From contig JACRLZ010000008.1 of NCBI GenBank assembly GCA_016235125.1, positions 124,001 through 188,000 on the forward strand: DNA of 64,000 bases, in the 5' to 3' direction. Positions 25,820-34,280 of this stretch are shown in pieces. The notes below the pieces were generated by a model. The model did not search any database, was not told the DNA's origin, and was given only the letters and a program-made list of their open reading frames with translations. The translations under genes and the position numbers were made by a program. Within the stretch, counting starts at the first letter, position 1. Each line of letters begins with the position of its first letter. The DNA comes from Sphingobacteriales bacterium. Its GTDB lineage: Bacteria > Bacteroidota > Bacteroidia > Chitinophagales > Chitinophagaceae.

Positions 25820-26743
25820 ATGAAATCACTAATTAAAAATATCGGTTTGGGATTGTTAGCCTCTGTGCTGCTTTTTACCACATCCTGTAAGAAAGAAGGA
25901 GGAAATCCCCTTGCTGATATAGCCAACCTTTCGATTGGTTCTTACATAACCCTGACGAGGGTAGTTAATCTGAATTTTAATTATGCCCAGCTTGCAACCT
26001 CTGCTGTTGGAATTAAAGTAACACAGTATAAGACAGAAAATTCCGGGTCCGATGTTGATAAAATAAAAGTATATGTTGTCAAAGGCACTTCCACTGATAA
26101 AACTACCTGGAAGCTGGTAAAGACCGTTACTTATGCCGGAGATTCAACCTTGCTTTCAGTAACGGGCGCAGAAATGGCGACAGCGCTTGGAGTTTCGCTT
26201 GGATCCATTCAGCCAGGAGATTTTTATACTTTTTATAATCAGGTTATTACAAAAGACAGTCGTTCTTTTGATATCGTAAATACTCCCGGAGCATTAGGCA
26301 GTCTTTCCGCTTATAATGCCGCTTTTGTATGGCAAGCATATATAACTTGTCCGTTTACCGGAGGCATGGCTGGGAATTACAGGGTAATTCAGGACGATTG
26401 GCAGGATTGGAGCCCGGGAGATATAGTGCCGGTGACTGATGGACCTGGTGCTAATCAGGTAAACCTAAGTCAGGTTTGGCCAAATCCGGCTTATGGAAAT
26501 ATTGTTAACCCTTTAATTGTAAATGTAAATGCTGCTGATGGAGTAGCAACAGTGCCCTTAGTGACTTTTGCTAACAATTATCCGGGAACTGCAACTGCGC
26601 AGGGTGCAAATGCAAGCGGTGCTGGCGATACCGTACCATGTGGGTATGTATTTTCCTGCACTGGCTTTATTACTTTAACAATGCGGGTTACCTATAATGG
26701 ATCAAGCCAGGGAAATCTAAAACTGATTCTTCAAAAACTCTGA
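25820..26743 (+). CDS. Lipoprotein of the SusCD operon, unknown ligand
   Basis: A 307-residue lipoprotein (MKSLIKNIGLGLLASVLLFTT then SC, Cys about 23, followed by KKEGG). I chose the ATG at 25820 because it gives this signal. The mature part is beta-rich, with a C-terminal conserved-looking stretch CPFTGGMAGNYRVIQDDWQD and a terminal strand pair. Its place as third gene after SusC/SusD suggests an accessory surface binding protein for the same substrate; that is inference. Four Cys near the end (CPF, CGYVFSC) could form disulphides. Followed at once by a terminator. Confidence 0.82.
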   Translation: MKSLIKNIGLGLLASVLLFTTSCKKEGGNPLADIANLSIGSYITLTRVVNLNFNYAQLATSAVGIKVTQYKTENSGSDVDKIKVYVVKGTSTDKTTWKLVKTVTYAGDSTLLSVTGAEMATALGVSLGSIQPGDFYTFYNQVITKDSRSFDIVNTPGALGSLSAYNAAFVWQAYITCPFTGGMAGNYRVIQDDWQDWSPGDIVPVTDGPGANQVNLSQVWPNPAYGNIVNPLIVNVNAADGVATVPLVTFANNYPGTATAQGANASGAGDTVPCGYVFSCTGFITLTMRVTYNGSSQGNLKLILQKL

Positions 26744-26768
26744 GAAGCAGATTTTCAATTCAATATTT

Positions 26769-26798
26769 AAAGCCGCCTGAATAGGGCGGCTTTTTTTT
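26769..26798 (+). terminator. Terminator of the SusCD operon
   Basis: Hairpin AAGCCGCC, loop TGAATA, GGGCGGCTT followed by eight T residues. The T-run overlaps the stop codon of the convergent RNase G gene. The inverse orientation also has a short T-run, so it may serve both. Confidence 0.88.
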
Positions 26799-28350
26799 AA
26801 AGTTTTATCTCCTCATCGTGTTTGTCAAAAAACCGGTATTCAGTCAGGTGGTAATTGCTGTCTTGCTCCAGCCTTGTTTTTTGGCCAAATTTTCTTTTCC
26901 AAAAAGCCATTTTTGTTTTCCATGGCCAGCCCTTGGTGAGATAGGCGAATAAGATAGGATGTACAACCAATTTCAGGTTTTCATTTTTATGTGTAATGAG
27001 GTAGCTTAAGTTTTTCTCAATCTCGTCCTCCAGTAATAATGTGGAAGATATTTTTCCTGTGCCATTGCAGCTGGGACAGGCCTCCTGTGTATTGATGTTT
27101 ACTTCGGGCTTCATCCGTTGACGGGTGATCTGCATGATGCCAAACTTGGAAATCGGAAGCACAGCATGTTTGGCCCTGTCAGGTGCCATGTATTCTTCCA
27201 TTTTTTCCATCAGCTTCCTTTTGTTTTCAGGAAGTTTCATATCAATAAAGTCAACCACGATAATGCCGCCAAGGTCACGCAGTCTTAACTGGCGGGCAAT
27301 TTCTTCCGCAGCTTCCAGGTTAGTTTCAAGGGCATTCTGCTCCTGGTTATTGCTTACACTTTTATAGCCGCTGTTCACATCTATCACATGCAAAGCCTCT
27401 GTATGCTCAATAATAAGATAAGCGCCGCTATCAAGATTTACTGTTTTGCCAAATGATGATTTTACCTGCTTGGTTATACCAAACGAATCAAAAATCGGTG
27501 AACCATTCTGGTAAAAAGAAACGATGTCGGCTTTTTCAGGGGCAATGCGCTGGATATAATTTTTTGTATCAGAAAAAATGGTACGGTCGTTCACCACTAT
27601 TCTGTTGAAATCCTCATTCAGCAAATCACGGAGGATACTGGTGGTTTTTGTTTGTTCACTTAATATCCGGGTTGGAGCCACCGCACCTTTAAGATTTTGC
27701 ATGATAGCCTTCCACATTTCCACCAATGCAGAAAGATCCTCATGCAATTCAGCGGTATTTTTGCCTTCTGCGGCAGTGCGGACAATCACCCCGAAATTCT
27801 TTGCCTTGATCGCTTCTACAATCTTTTGCAATCTTTTTCTTTCCTCGGAAGAATGAATTTTCCTGGAAACGGCTACAATATCATTAAAGGGAGTAAGCAC
27901 CACAAAACGACCGGGCAATGATATTTCACAGCTTAGTCTGGGTCCTTTTGCGGCAATTGGTTCTTTCAATATCTGAACCAATATGTTTGGTTTTCCGGAA
28001 AGCACTTCATTGATCTTTCCTGTTTTAATGATCTCCGGTTCAATAGTGAACCTGGAAAAATCAAGACCCTGCTCACTCTTATCGTTCATGCATATATTGG
28101 TGAACTTAAGCAGGGATTTAGCATAAGGGCTCAGATCGGTGTAGTGAAGAAAGGCGTCTTTTTCAAAGCCCACATCAACAAATGCAGCATTAAGGCCGGG
28201 TATCAGTTTCTTCACTTTGCCAAGATATAAGTCGCCTACGGCAAAACGGGCATCGCTTTTTTCGCTATGCAGCTCTACCAGCTTTTTATCTTCCAACAGG
28301 GCTATTTCTACACCCTGTGGCGCTGAATTAATAATAAGTTCTTTGTTCAT
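26797..28350 (-). CDS. rng: Ribonuclease E/G family protein
   Basis: A 517-residue RNase G-type endoribonuclease for rRNA and mRNA processing. The S1 domain comes first (about 35-115, VGDLYLGKVKKLIPGLNAAF). The catalytic DNase I-like core has DVNSGYKSV and GIIVVDFIDMKLPENK with the metal-binding Asp residues, and the zinc link CPSCNGTG follows. I chose the start MNKELIINS at 28350 as in the family; an ATG 37 codons upstream would add an unrelated leader. It lacks the long RNase E degradosome tail. Confidence 0.95.
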   Translation of the reverse strand: MNKELIINSAPQGVEIALLEDKKLVELHSEKSDARFAVGDLYLGKVKKLIPGLNAAFVDVGFEKDAFLHYTDLSPYAKSLLKFTNICMNDKSEQGLDFSRFTIEPEIIKTGKINEVLSGKPNILVQILKEPIAAKGPRLSCEISLPGRFVVLTPFNDIVAVSRKIHSSEERKRLQKIVEAIKAKNFGVIVRTAAEGKNTAELHEDLSALVEMWKAIMQNLKGAVAPTRILSEQTKTTSILRDLLNEDFNRIVVNDRTIFSDTKNYIQRIAPEKADIVSFYQNGSPIFDSFGITKQVKSSFGKTVNLDSGAYLIIEHTEALHVIDVNSGYKSVSNNQEQNALETNLEAAEEIARQLRLRDLGGIIVVDFIDMKLPENKRKLMEKMEEYMAPDRAKHAVLPISKFGIMQITRQRMKPEVNINTQEACPSCNGTGKISSTLLLEDEIEKNLSYLITHKNENLKLVVHPILFAYLTKGWPWKTKMAFWKRKFGQKTRLEQDSNYHLTEYRFFDKHDEEIKL

Positions 28351-28589
28351 TACAGCCTGTATATATGAATCAGCTTTGTGCTGTAAAACACCAGTTGCAG
28401 AAATCCGTAGAATTGCAGGGTTGTATTGAAGGATTATTTGCTGTTGAATATGAAGTTCCAAAGGAACTCACAGGGCAAATTTTTACGGCGAACAACCGGC
28501 GGACTGGAAATAAGTCTGGAGTCAATAGTCTTTAGTCAGGAGTCAAGACCCGCAAAGCGGACTAACGACTCCTGACTAATGACTCCCGG
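28351..28589. other. Intergenic region between rng and the 31-residue gene
   Basis: 240 bases without a gene. It holds possible upstream leader sequence for rng and the GAGTC iteron element. The element's outer edge lies directly against the stop codon of the 31-residue gene, so that gene's 3' untranslated region is repeat sequence. Confidence 0.5.
28514..28588. repeat. GAGTC iteron element with inverted arms
   Basis: The left arm (28514-28544) contains GTCTGGAGTCAATAGTC and TTTAGTCAGGAGTC. The right arm (28560-28588) is its rough inverse, CTAACGACTCCTGACTAATG and ACTCCCGG. A small palindrome CCCGCAAAGCGG lies at the centre. Related units are at 2329-2352 and in birA at 54361-54381. Confidence 0.75.
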
Positions 28590-28685
28590 CTATTTGTTCC
28601 TCTTCTTATGACGGTTCTTTCTCAGTCTTTTTTTACGCTTATGCGTCGCAATTTTATGACGCTTTCTTTTTTTACCACAAGGCAT
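28590..28685 (-). CDS. AURKAIP1/COX24-type tiny basic protein, probable ribosomal protein
   Basis: A 31-codon gene whose product begins MPCGKKRKRHKIATHKRKKR and ends RKNRHKKRNK, nearly all Lys, Arg and His. It matches the small Bacteroidota protein group that databases label AURKAIP1/COX24 domain, related to mitochondrial ribosomal protein mS38, so a ribosome-associated role is likely. It starts at ATG 28685 and stops with TAG at 28590. Such genes are often missed because of length. The neighbouring rng also concerns RNA, but a 240-base gap separates them. Confidence 0.88.
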   Translation of the reverse strand: MPCGKKRKRHKIATHKRKKRLRKNRHKKRNK

Positions 28686-28746
28686 GTTCAAATAGTTTTT
28701 TAATCTGGTTTATAAATAAGTTTTAAATCTATTCTCAGAGAACAAC

Positions 28747-29595
28747 TTATTTCCGGAGTTCTCCAATTCGTTTTTCAATTTCATTTTTTATATCAGCCTG
28801 CTTTATCAGCGACAGGCTTTTTTCATACCAGCCTATTGCCGCTGATTTATTATTCATTCGTTCATTCAGATCGGCCAGCATCAGCACTGCATCAATGTTT
28901 TCTGGCTGAAGGCGGTATGCCGTTTCTAAACGACCCAGGGCTTTGTCATATTGCCCCGACATCATCGAACCTCTTGCCAGCATTAGTTGAGCATAGACAT
29001 TTGTACTGTCTTTTTCAACCACTTCCCTGATTTTCATTATTCCTTCCATCGGGGTGGATGAAATTCCACCAAACAAATAACAGGCGCCAAGTCCCACTTT
29101 GGCCGAATCGTTGGAAGGGTTGATTTTCAATGATCTTTCGAACAAGTCTTTGGCCTGCAGGGCCTTCCATTGTCTGCGTTGAGGCATCTCATCAATCTGC
29201 AGGTTATCCAAAAATAGTTGGGCGGCAAAGGTGAGGCTTTTTTCCGAATTTTCCAATCTGGCAGCTTCGGCTTCGTACCATGCATAGGGTTCAAAAACCC
29301 TGGCGGAATCAAACCAAAAACGGGCTAACTGATGATAAATATGTAATTGTTGATCCTTTACAGCCCCTCTCGAAATGCTGTTTTCAAGACTGTTTAATCT
29401 TATTATTTGATCAGGACTCAGTTGTTTTTTGGCTAATGACAAAATGGTATCGGCTGAAATAGTATTGGCCGTATTGTTTTGAGCTGGTGTAGATGTTTCT
29501 ACCTGTTTCTTTTTTGGAATAATCTTTCCAAAGAATAAAATAAACGCAACAAGCACAACACCAATTCCTGCTGTTATCCACTGTGGTTTCTTCAC
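28747..29595 (-). CDS. Membrane-anchored TPR protein
   Basis: A 282-residue protein with a GTG start. It has one N-terminal membrane helix (ITAGIGVVLVAFILFFGKII), a polar linker (ETSTPAQNNTANTIS), and then TPR-type helix pairs (LSPDQIIRLNSLENSIS; ALQAKDLFERSLKINPSNDS; AKVGLGACYLFGG; YDKALGRLETAYRLQPENID; NKSAAIGWYEKSLSL). Probably a periplasmic protein-interaction scaffold. It sits just downstream of the HU gene, the same arrangement seen next to mutY in other Bacteroidota. Partner unknown. Confidence 0.85.
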   Translation of the reverse strand: MKKPQWITAGIGVVLVAFILFFGKIIPKKKQVETSTPAQNNTANTISADTILSLAKKQLSPDQIIRLNSLENSISRGAVKDQQLHIYHQLARFWFDSARVFEPYAWYEAEAARLENSEKSLTFAAQLFLDNLQIDEMPQRRQWKALQAKDLFERSLKINPSNDSAKVGLGACYLFGGISSTPMEGIMKIREVVEKDSTNVYAQLMLARGSMMSGQYDKALGRLETAYRLQPENIDAVLMLADLNERMNNKSAAIGWYEKSLSLIKQADIKNEIEKRIGELRK

Positions 29596-29674
29596 TGATT
29601 AAATTTTATGGAGGCAAAAGTAGGCTCAAAACCGATGAGGTTTCCAATAAATATCAGCAGGGAGTTTAAGAGAC

Positions 29675-29995
29675 TTATTCGGCGTCTTCGCCCGGTCCTG
29701 TATCCAGTTTAGGCTCCTTTAGTTTTTTTACTTCAGCCACAAATTCCTTAGCGGGCTTAAAAGCGGGAATATAATGTTCGGGGATATGAACAGCTATGTT
29801 CTTTTTGATATTGCGGCCTATTTTGGCTGCTCTTTTCTTTGTAATGAAGCTTCCGAAGCCGCGGATATAAATATTTTCGCCGGCTGCAAGGGTGTCTTTT
29901 ACTTCTTTAAACATAGTTTCAAGAGTAACAAGCACATCTACCTTGGGTATGCCTGTTTTCTCAGAAATCTGATTTACCAGGTCGGCTTTTCTCAT
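29675..29995 (-). CDS. HU/IHF-family DNA-binding protein
   Basis: A 106-residue nucleoid protein. MRKADLVNQISEKTGIPKVD is a textbook HU/IHF start, so I placed the ATG at 29995 rather than 30 codons upstream. The core motif is GENIYIRGFGSFITKKRAAKIGRN, with the DNA-bending arm IKKNIAVHIPEHYIPAFKPA. The C-terminal tail KEPKLDTGPGEDAE is acidic and longer than in E. coli HU. Divergent from mutY. Confidence 0.95.
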   Translation of the reverse strand: MRKADLVNQISEKTGIPKVDVLVTLETMFKEVKDTLAAGENIYIRGFGSFITKKRAAKIGRNIKKNIAVHIPEHYIPAFKPAKEFVAEVKKLKEPKLDTGPGEDAE

Positions 29996-30131
29996 TGTTG
30001 CAGGTTTTAGTGATGCCAATTTATGATAAAATAATATGATATTCAACCAAATAGGCATAATTTTTTTTAACCGGATATGCACCATCCACCAAGAAATGAT
30101 GGATATTTAGCCAGGTAACACAGACTTAATC

Positions 30132-31217
30132 ATGCCAAAATCAGATTATAGCCTTATCCGAAAAGCCTTTCCGGGACTATTACTAAAATGGGATAAGACG
30201 CAAAATACCCGGCAAATGCCATGGAAGGGCGAGAAGGATCCATACAAGATCTGGGTTAGTGAAATCATACTTCAACAAACCAGGGTAGCGCAGGGGTTGG
30301 ACTATTACAACAAATTCATAGATGCTTTTCCCAATGTTCACAAACTGGCGAAAGCTTCAGAAGCAAAAGTGTTTAAATTATGGGAAGGTCTTGGTTATTA
30401 TTCAAGGTGCAGGAACCTTATTGCCTCAGCAAAATATATTTCAAGGGAACTGAAAGGAAGATTTCCTGACAATTATGAAGCCATAAAACAATTAAAAGGT
30501 GTGGGCCCTTATACAGCCGCTGCCATTGCTTCTTTTGCTTACAACCTGCCACATGCCGTTGTTGATGGCAATGTATTTCGGCTGTTATCAAGAGTATTTG
30601 GGATTAACAAACCGGTTGATTCAACTAATGGAAAAAAATATTTTACTCAACTGGCCCAAGAACTTTTGGATAAACAATACCCTGGTAAATATAACCAGGC
30701 TATCATGGATTTTGGTGCTGAGGTCTGCAAACCAGCAGCGCCTCTGTGCAGCAGTTGTGTACTTAATAGACACTGTTCTGCTTTTTTAAACAAAAAAGTA
30801 AATGAACTGCCAGTAAAAGAAAAAAAGATTGTTGTAAAGAAGCGATGCTTTTATTACCTGCTACTGGAATATAAAAACACTATTGCTATAAGGAAACGTA
30901 TCGGTAAAGATATCTGGCATAGCCTGTATGAGTTTTTATTAATAGAAACGAAACGATTAGCTACAGAAAGGAATATTTTACAACAAGGAGAAAAGAATAA
31001 CTGGTTACCGAAAGACAAGTATGAAGTAATATCAACATCTCCGGTATTTACACAGCCACTTTCTCATCAACTGATAACAGGACGGTTTCTGAAGATCCGT
31101 TTGAAGAAAAAGCCCTCATTGCAAAAGAGCTGCCTTTGGATTGATAGCAATGAGTTAAGGAGGTATTCTTTTCCTGCATTTATCAATACCTATTTGAAAC
31201 AGGATTCTGCCGTATAG
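30132..31217 (+). CDS. mutY: Adenine DNA glycosylase MutY
   Basis: A 361-residue A/G mismatch glycosylase removing adenine opposite 8-oxoguanine. The catalytic Glu is in WVSEIILQQTRV, the HhH-GPD motif is LKGVGPYTAAAIASFAYN with the catalytic Asp in VVDGNVFRLLSR, and the 4Fe-4S ligands are C-x6-C-x2-C-x5-C (CKPAAPLCSSCVLNRHC). A NUDIX-like C-terminal domain recognises 8-oxoG. Followed by ssb, gldE and gldD, an order conserved in many Bacteroidota. Confidence 0.96.
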   Translation: MPKSDYSLIRKAFPGLLLKWDKTQNTRQMPWKGEKDPYKIWVSEIILQQTRVAQGLDYYNKFIDAFPNVHKLAKASEAKVFKLWEGLGYYSRCRNLIASAKYISRELKGRFPDNYEAIKQLKGVGPYTAAAIASFAYNLPHAVVDGNVFRLLSRVFGINKPVDSTNGKKYFTQLAQELLDKQYPGKYNQAIMDFGAEVCKPAAPLCSSCVLNRHCSAFLNKKVNELPVKEKKIVVKKRCFYYLLLEYKNTIAIRKRIGKDIWHSLYEFLLIETKRLATERNILQQGEKNNWLPKDKYEVISTSPVFTQPLSHQLITGRFLKIRLKKKPSLQKSCLWIDSNELRRYSFPAFINTYLKQDSAV

Positions 31218-31253
31218 TACCTTTTGCTTTTAAATAACCGTCAAAGTCTCACA

Positions 31254-31286
31254 TTTGTTTTTCAAGAAAAAAATATTTTAACTTTA
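31254..31286 (+). promoter_or_regulatory. Candidate ssb promoter
   Basis: TTTG at 31254-31257, 21 bases, then TAACTTTA at 31279-31286 (one mismatch to TAnnTTTG), about 40 bases before the ssb ATG. Confidence 0.35.
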
Positions 31287-31326
31287 AAGAGCCTTAAGAC
31301 GATTTCTTCACCTAAAGAATAAATGT

Positions 31327-31758
31327 ATGAGAGGCGTAAACCGTGTAATGCTGATTGGCAACCTGGGCAAAGACCCGGAAGTTCAGCACCTGGAAGGAAA
31401 TATCGCTGTAGCTAAATTTCCCCTCGCCACTACTGAAACCTTTAAAGACCGCAGTGGCAAACTGGTATCGCAAACGGAATGGCATACCGTAGTGCTATGG
31501 CGGGGACTTGCAGAGCTGGCGCAAAAATATCTTCATAAGAGCAGCCTTGTATACATTGAAGGCCGCCTGCGTACCCGCAGCTGGGATGATAAGGATGGCA
31601 ACCGGAAGTTTGCTACAGAAGTAGTAGGCGATAATCTTATCATGCTCGATAAACGGGCCGATAGTAGCGGACAATCATCATCCGGTGAAAGCGGAATGGA
31701 AGGAATGGGAGGAGGAGATATGCCTTTGGGCGACCCATCCGAAAGCCTTCCTTTTTAA
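31327..31758 (+). CDS. ssb: Single-stranded DNA-binding protein
   Basis: A 143-residue SSB with the OB-fold start VNRVMLIGNLGKDPEVQHL, the DNA-binding segment TEWHTVVLWRGLAELAQKYL and YIEGRLRTRSWDDKDGNRKF, then a Gly/Ser-rich linker and the partner-binding tip ESLPF. It coats single-stranded DNA in replication and repair. An ATG four bases upstream is in another frame. Upstream of gldE. Confidence 0.96.
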   Translation: MRGVNRVMLIGNLGKDPEVQHLEGNIAVAKFPLATTETFKDRSGKLVSQTEWHTVVLWRGLAELAQKYLHKSSLVYIEGRLRTRSWDDKDGNRKFATEVVGDNLIMLDKRADSSGQSSSGESGMEGMGGGDMPLGDPSESLPF

Positions 31759-31777
31759 ACTTCAATGCTAAATACAA

Positions 31778-31785
31778 TAACTTTG
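31778..31785 (+). promoter_or_regulatory. Exact -7 box upstream of gldE
   Basis: TAACTTTG, 20 bases after the ssb stop and 58 bases before the gldE start; the -33 position is T-rich but not TTG. It suggests gldE-gldD can be transcribed apart from ssb. Confidence 0.4.
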
Positions 31786-31843
31786 TTGTATCAACAGAGG
31801 CGGGCCTTATGACCTGCCTTTTTGCTGAACAAAAACCCTTGCT

Positions 31844-33187
31844 TTGGAAAGTCACCCGTTATTTATTTTTGTTTCAGATTATTTCTCACCTGTTTTTCTG
31901 AAAACTGATTTGCAGGGCACCACTTTCCTTGCTGTTACATTAACTATTCTCCTGTTGTTCACCTTTACTATTTCAGGAGCTGAAGTGGCTTTGTTTTCAC
32001 TGAGTCGCAAAGATGTGGATATGCTGAAGACCAAGCAACATGTACAGGCGAAACGGATAGTAAAACTTTTGGAACAGCCCAAAGAGGTCTATGCTTCACT
32101 TCTTATAGCCGGAACATTTATCAATATCAGCATTATTGTCCTTTCCAACTTTCTGATAAGCCGTATGATCTTGTTTGAAAAAATGGGAGGGTTGGTTGAA
32201 ATACTTGTCAAAGTTCTTATCATTGCTTTTGTCCTGATTTTTTTTGGAAAAATATTGCCCAAAGTATGGGCTACACAAAATAACCTGCGGTTTGCCTACG
32301 GCTGTTCTTTTGTCATTGAATCATTACACTGGATTTTGCACCGCATCAGCAAGTGGGTTGTTTCATTGGCCGAGAATATTGGCAGAAGGGCTGGAGTGGT
32401 TAAAACAGAAACAATGAACATACAGGAATTGAACAGGGCCATTGATATCAAATCAGAAGAGGAAGCTTCGCCGGAAGAAAAAAATATCATGAAGGGCATT
32501 GTAAAGTTTGGGAATATTTCGGTGAAGCAGATTATGCGAAGCCGCCTGGATGTAAGTGGTCTGGATTACAGTTTGTCTTTTACAGAAGTAATTAAAAAAG
32601 TGGAAGAGCTGCATTACTCAAGGTTGCCGGTATATAAACAAAGCCTTGATGAAGTAGTAGGCCTGATCAATACCAAAGACCTGATCCCTTACCTGGGAGA
32701 AAAGGATGATTTTGACTGGCATCCGCTAATGCGTCAACCTTATTTTGTGCCGGAAACAAAATTGATTGAAGACCTGTTGAAGGAGTTTCAGCAAAAGAGG
32801 ATTCACTTTGCCGTAGTGGTGGATGAATTTGGCGGCACCAGCGGTATTGTGACAATGGAAGATATTTTGGAAGAAATAATAGGCGACATCAGGGACGAGT
32901 TTGACGAAGAAGAAAGCGGTAACCGGAAACTGGATGACAATAACTATATTTTCGAAGGCAAAACAATGCTGCATGATATGTGTAAAGCAATGAAACTGCC
33001 AACCAATACGTTTGACCAGGTGAGAGGAGAGAGTGAATCATTGGCAGGGCTGGTGCTCGAACTGGCCGGTGAATTTCCATCGACTAATGCAGTGATACCC
33101 TGTGGTGATTTTGAATTTTCAGTTTTGCAGGCAGATAATAACCGGGTGCAGCAGGTAAAGGTTACTATTAAACCCAATATTAATTAA
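31844..33187 (+). CDS. gldE: Gliding motility-associated protein GldE
   Basis: A 447-residue membrane protein of the CorC/HlyC type: a DUF21 transmembrane domain (helices at about 25-45, 85-105, 115-135 and 145-165), two CBS domains (from IMRSRLDVSGLD and PYFVPETKLIEDLL), and a C-terminal CorC_HlyC transporter-associated domain (LAGLVLELAGEFP). In Flavobacterium GldE supports gliding motility together with GldD. The start is a TTG (MESHPLF), as no ATG fits. The gldD gene follows after 15 bases. Confidence 0.93.
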   Translation: MESHPLFIFVSDYFSPVFLKTDLQGTTFLAVTLTILLLFTFTISGAEVALFSLSRKDVDMLKTKQHVQAKRIVKLLEQPKEVYASLLIAGTFINISIIVLSNFLISRMILFEKMGGLVEILVKVLIIAFVLIFFGKILPKVWATQNNLRFAYGCSFVIESLHWILHRISKWVVSLAENIGRRAGVVKTETMNIQELNRAIDIKSEEEASPEEKNIMKGIVKFGNISVKQIMRSRLDVSGLDYSLSFTEVIKKVEELHYSRLPVYKQSLDEVVGLINTKDLIPYLGEKDDFDWHPLMRQPYFVPETKLIEDLLKEFQQKRIHFAVVVDEFGGTSGIVTMEDILEEIIGDIRDEFDEEESGNRKLDDNNYIFEGKTMLHDMCKAMKLPTNTFDQVRGESESLAGLVLELAGEFPSTNAVIPCGDFEFSVLQADNNRVQQVKVTIKPNIN

Positions 33188-33202
33188 TCAACCTGTTCTT
33201 TA

Positions 33203-33823
33203 ATGAGTAAATTTTTCCAATTTCTCTTTCTTATTGTTGCCGGTTGCTGGTTACTGGTGTCCTGTAACAGTAATTATACCGCCGGAAAGAAAAAAGGATA
33301 TTTCAAGATTGATTTTCCGGGAAAAAAATACCAAAAGTTCGATAAACCGGAATATCCCTACACTTTTGAATATCCTGTGTACGCCAGTGTGATAAAAGAC
33401 TCTACCTTTTTTGATGACAAAGCAGGCGACTGGTGGATCAATATTGATGTGCCGCAATTTGCAGGAAGGATTTATGTGAGTTATAAAGAAATAGGGTCGC
33501 AGAATAAATTTGATTCATTGGTGAATGATGCCTATAAAATGGCGACCAAACAGCACATCAATATTTCCACTGGTATTACCGACAGCCTGATGCAGACTCC
33601 GAATGGTTACGGTGGACTTTATTATGATCTTGGGGGCAATACGGCCACAGCCAACCAGTTTTTTCTTACTGACTCTGTCAAACATTTTTTAAGAGGCGCT
33701 TTATATTTTGATGCCACTCCCAATACCGATTCGCTGGGAATTGTAAATGATTTTCTGAAGAAAGATCTGCAGCATTTGATCAATACTTTGAAGTGGAAAT
33801 CTGTTTTGCCAGCAAGCAAATAA
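33203..33823 (+). CDS. gldD: Gliding motility lipoprotein GldD
   Basis: A 206-residue lipoprotein required for gliding and type IX secretion in Flavobacterium. The signal is FLFLIVAGCWLLVSC with the lipobox Cys at about 21, then the family mature start GKKKGYFKIDFPGKKYQKFD and PYTFEYPVYA. The stretch AGCWLLVS is encoded by GGTTGCTGGTTACTGG, the same unit as a repeat in holB, so the signal may derive from repeat DNA. It completes the mutY-ssb-gldE-gldD cluster. Terminator-like hairpin just after. Confidence 0.93.
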   Translation: MSKFFQFLFLIVAGCWLLVSCNSNYTAGKKKGYFKIDFPGKKYQKFDKPEYPYTFEYPVYASVIKDSTFFDDKAGDWWINIDVPQFAGRIYVSYKEIGSQNKFDSLVNDAYKMATKQHINISTGITDSLMQTPNGYGGLYYDLGGNTATANQFFLTDSVKHFLRGALYFDATPNTDSLGIVNDFLKKDLQHLINTLKWKSVLPASK

Positions 33824-33849
33824 AAATCCCCGACTTGTTCAGTCGGGGA
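33821..33849 (-). terminator. Intrinsic terminator between gldD and the convergent gene
   Basis: Perfect 9-bp stem TCCCCGACT/AGTCGGGGA with a 5-base loop. On the minus strand it is followed by TTTTTA, so it mainly ends the minus-strand gene; the plus strand has no T-run. Confidence 0.8.
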
Positions 33850-33873
33850 CAGAGCAGATAACTGTATGCCTCT

Positions 33874-34254
33874 TTACTGCTCTTTATTTTCATTGGCCTT
33901 TGATTCCTTTTTAACGGGTGCAGGCATTTCAATTACTTCTTCCCTGATGGGCGCCCGGCTGAACTCTTCGAGCCTGAATTTTCTTTGCTTTGTTTTTTTC
34001 TTCACCGTTTTTTCTTCATTGGAATTCACAACCGGTTTGTCAGTAGTTATTTCAGCTTTTTTTACTTCGGCCGTGTTTACGGTTACTGTTTTATCAGTAG
34101 CAGTTTTTACATCAGCATTCACTGCTTTCCTGTTGGCTTCATCGGTGTACATTTTGCTGAATTCTTTTTTTTGTTTTGTCTTTTCGTAGTCAACAAAACC
34201 ATAAATGGTTGCGCCTATCATTAACGCAGCGCCGGCGTACAAAATTGGTTTCAT
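33874..34254 (-). CDS. Small single-pass membrane protein, Lys/Glu-rich
   Basis: A 126-residue protein of unknown function. I chose the start MKPILYAGAALMIGATIYGF, which gives one membrane helix; in-frame ATGs upstream would add a leader without merit. The remainder is highly charged and repetitive (KKEFSKMYTDEANRK, EVKKAEITTDKPVV, VKKKTKQRKFRLEEFSRAP), probably disordered. The DUF2306 gene lies just upstream on the same strand, so both may be one transcript ending at the 33821 terminator. Confidence 0.72.
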   Translation of the reverse strand: MKPILYAGAALMIGATIYGFVDYEKTKQKKEFSKMYTDEANRKAVNADVKTATDKTVTVNTAEVKKAEITTDKPVVNSNEEKTVKKKTKQRKFRLEEFSRAPIREEVIEMPAPVKKESKANENKEQ

Positions 34255-34280
34255 GATGATGAGTTTTATAGGTTTAAAAA

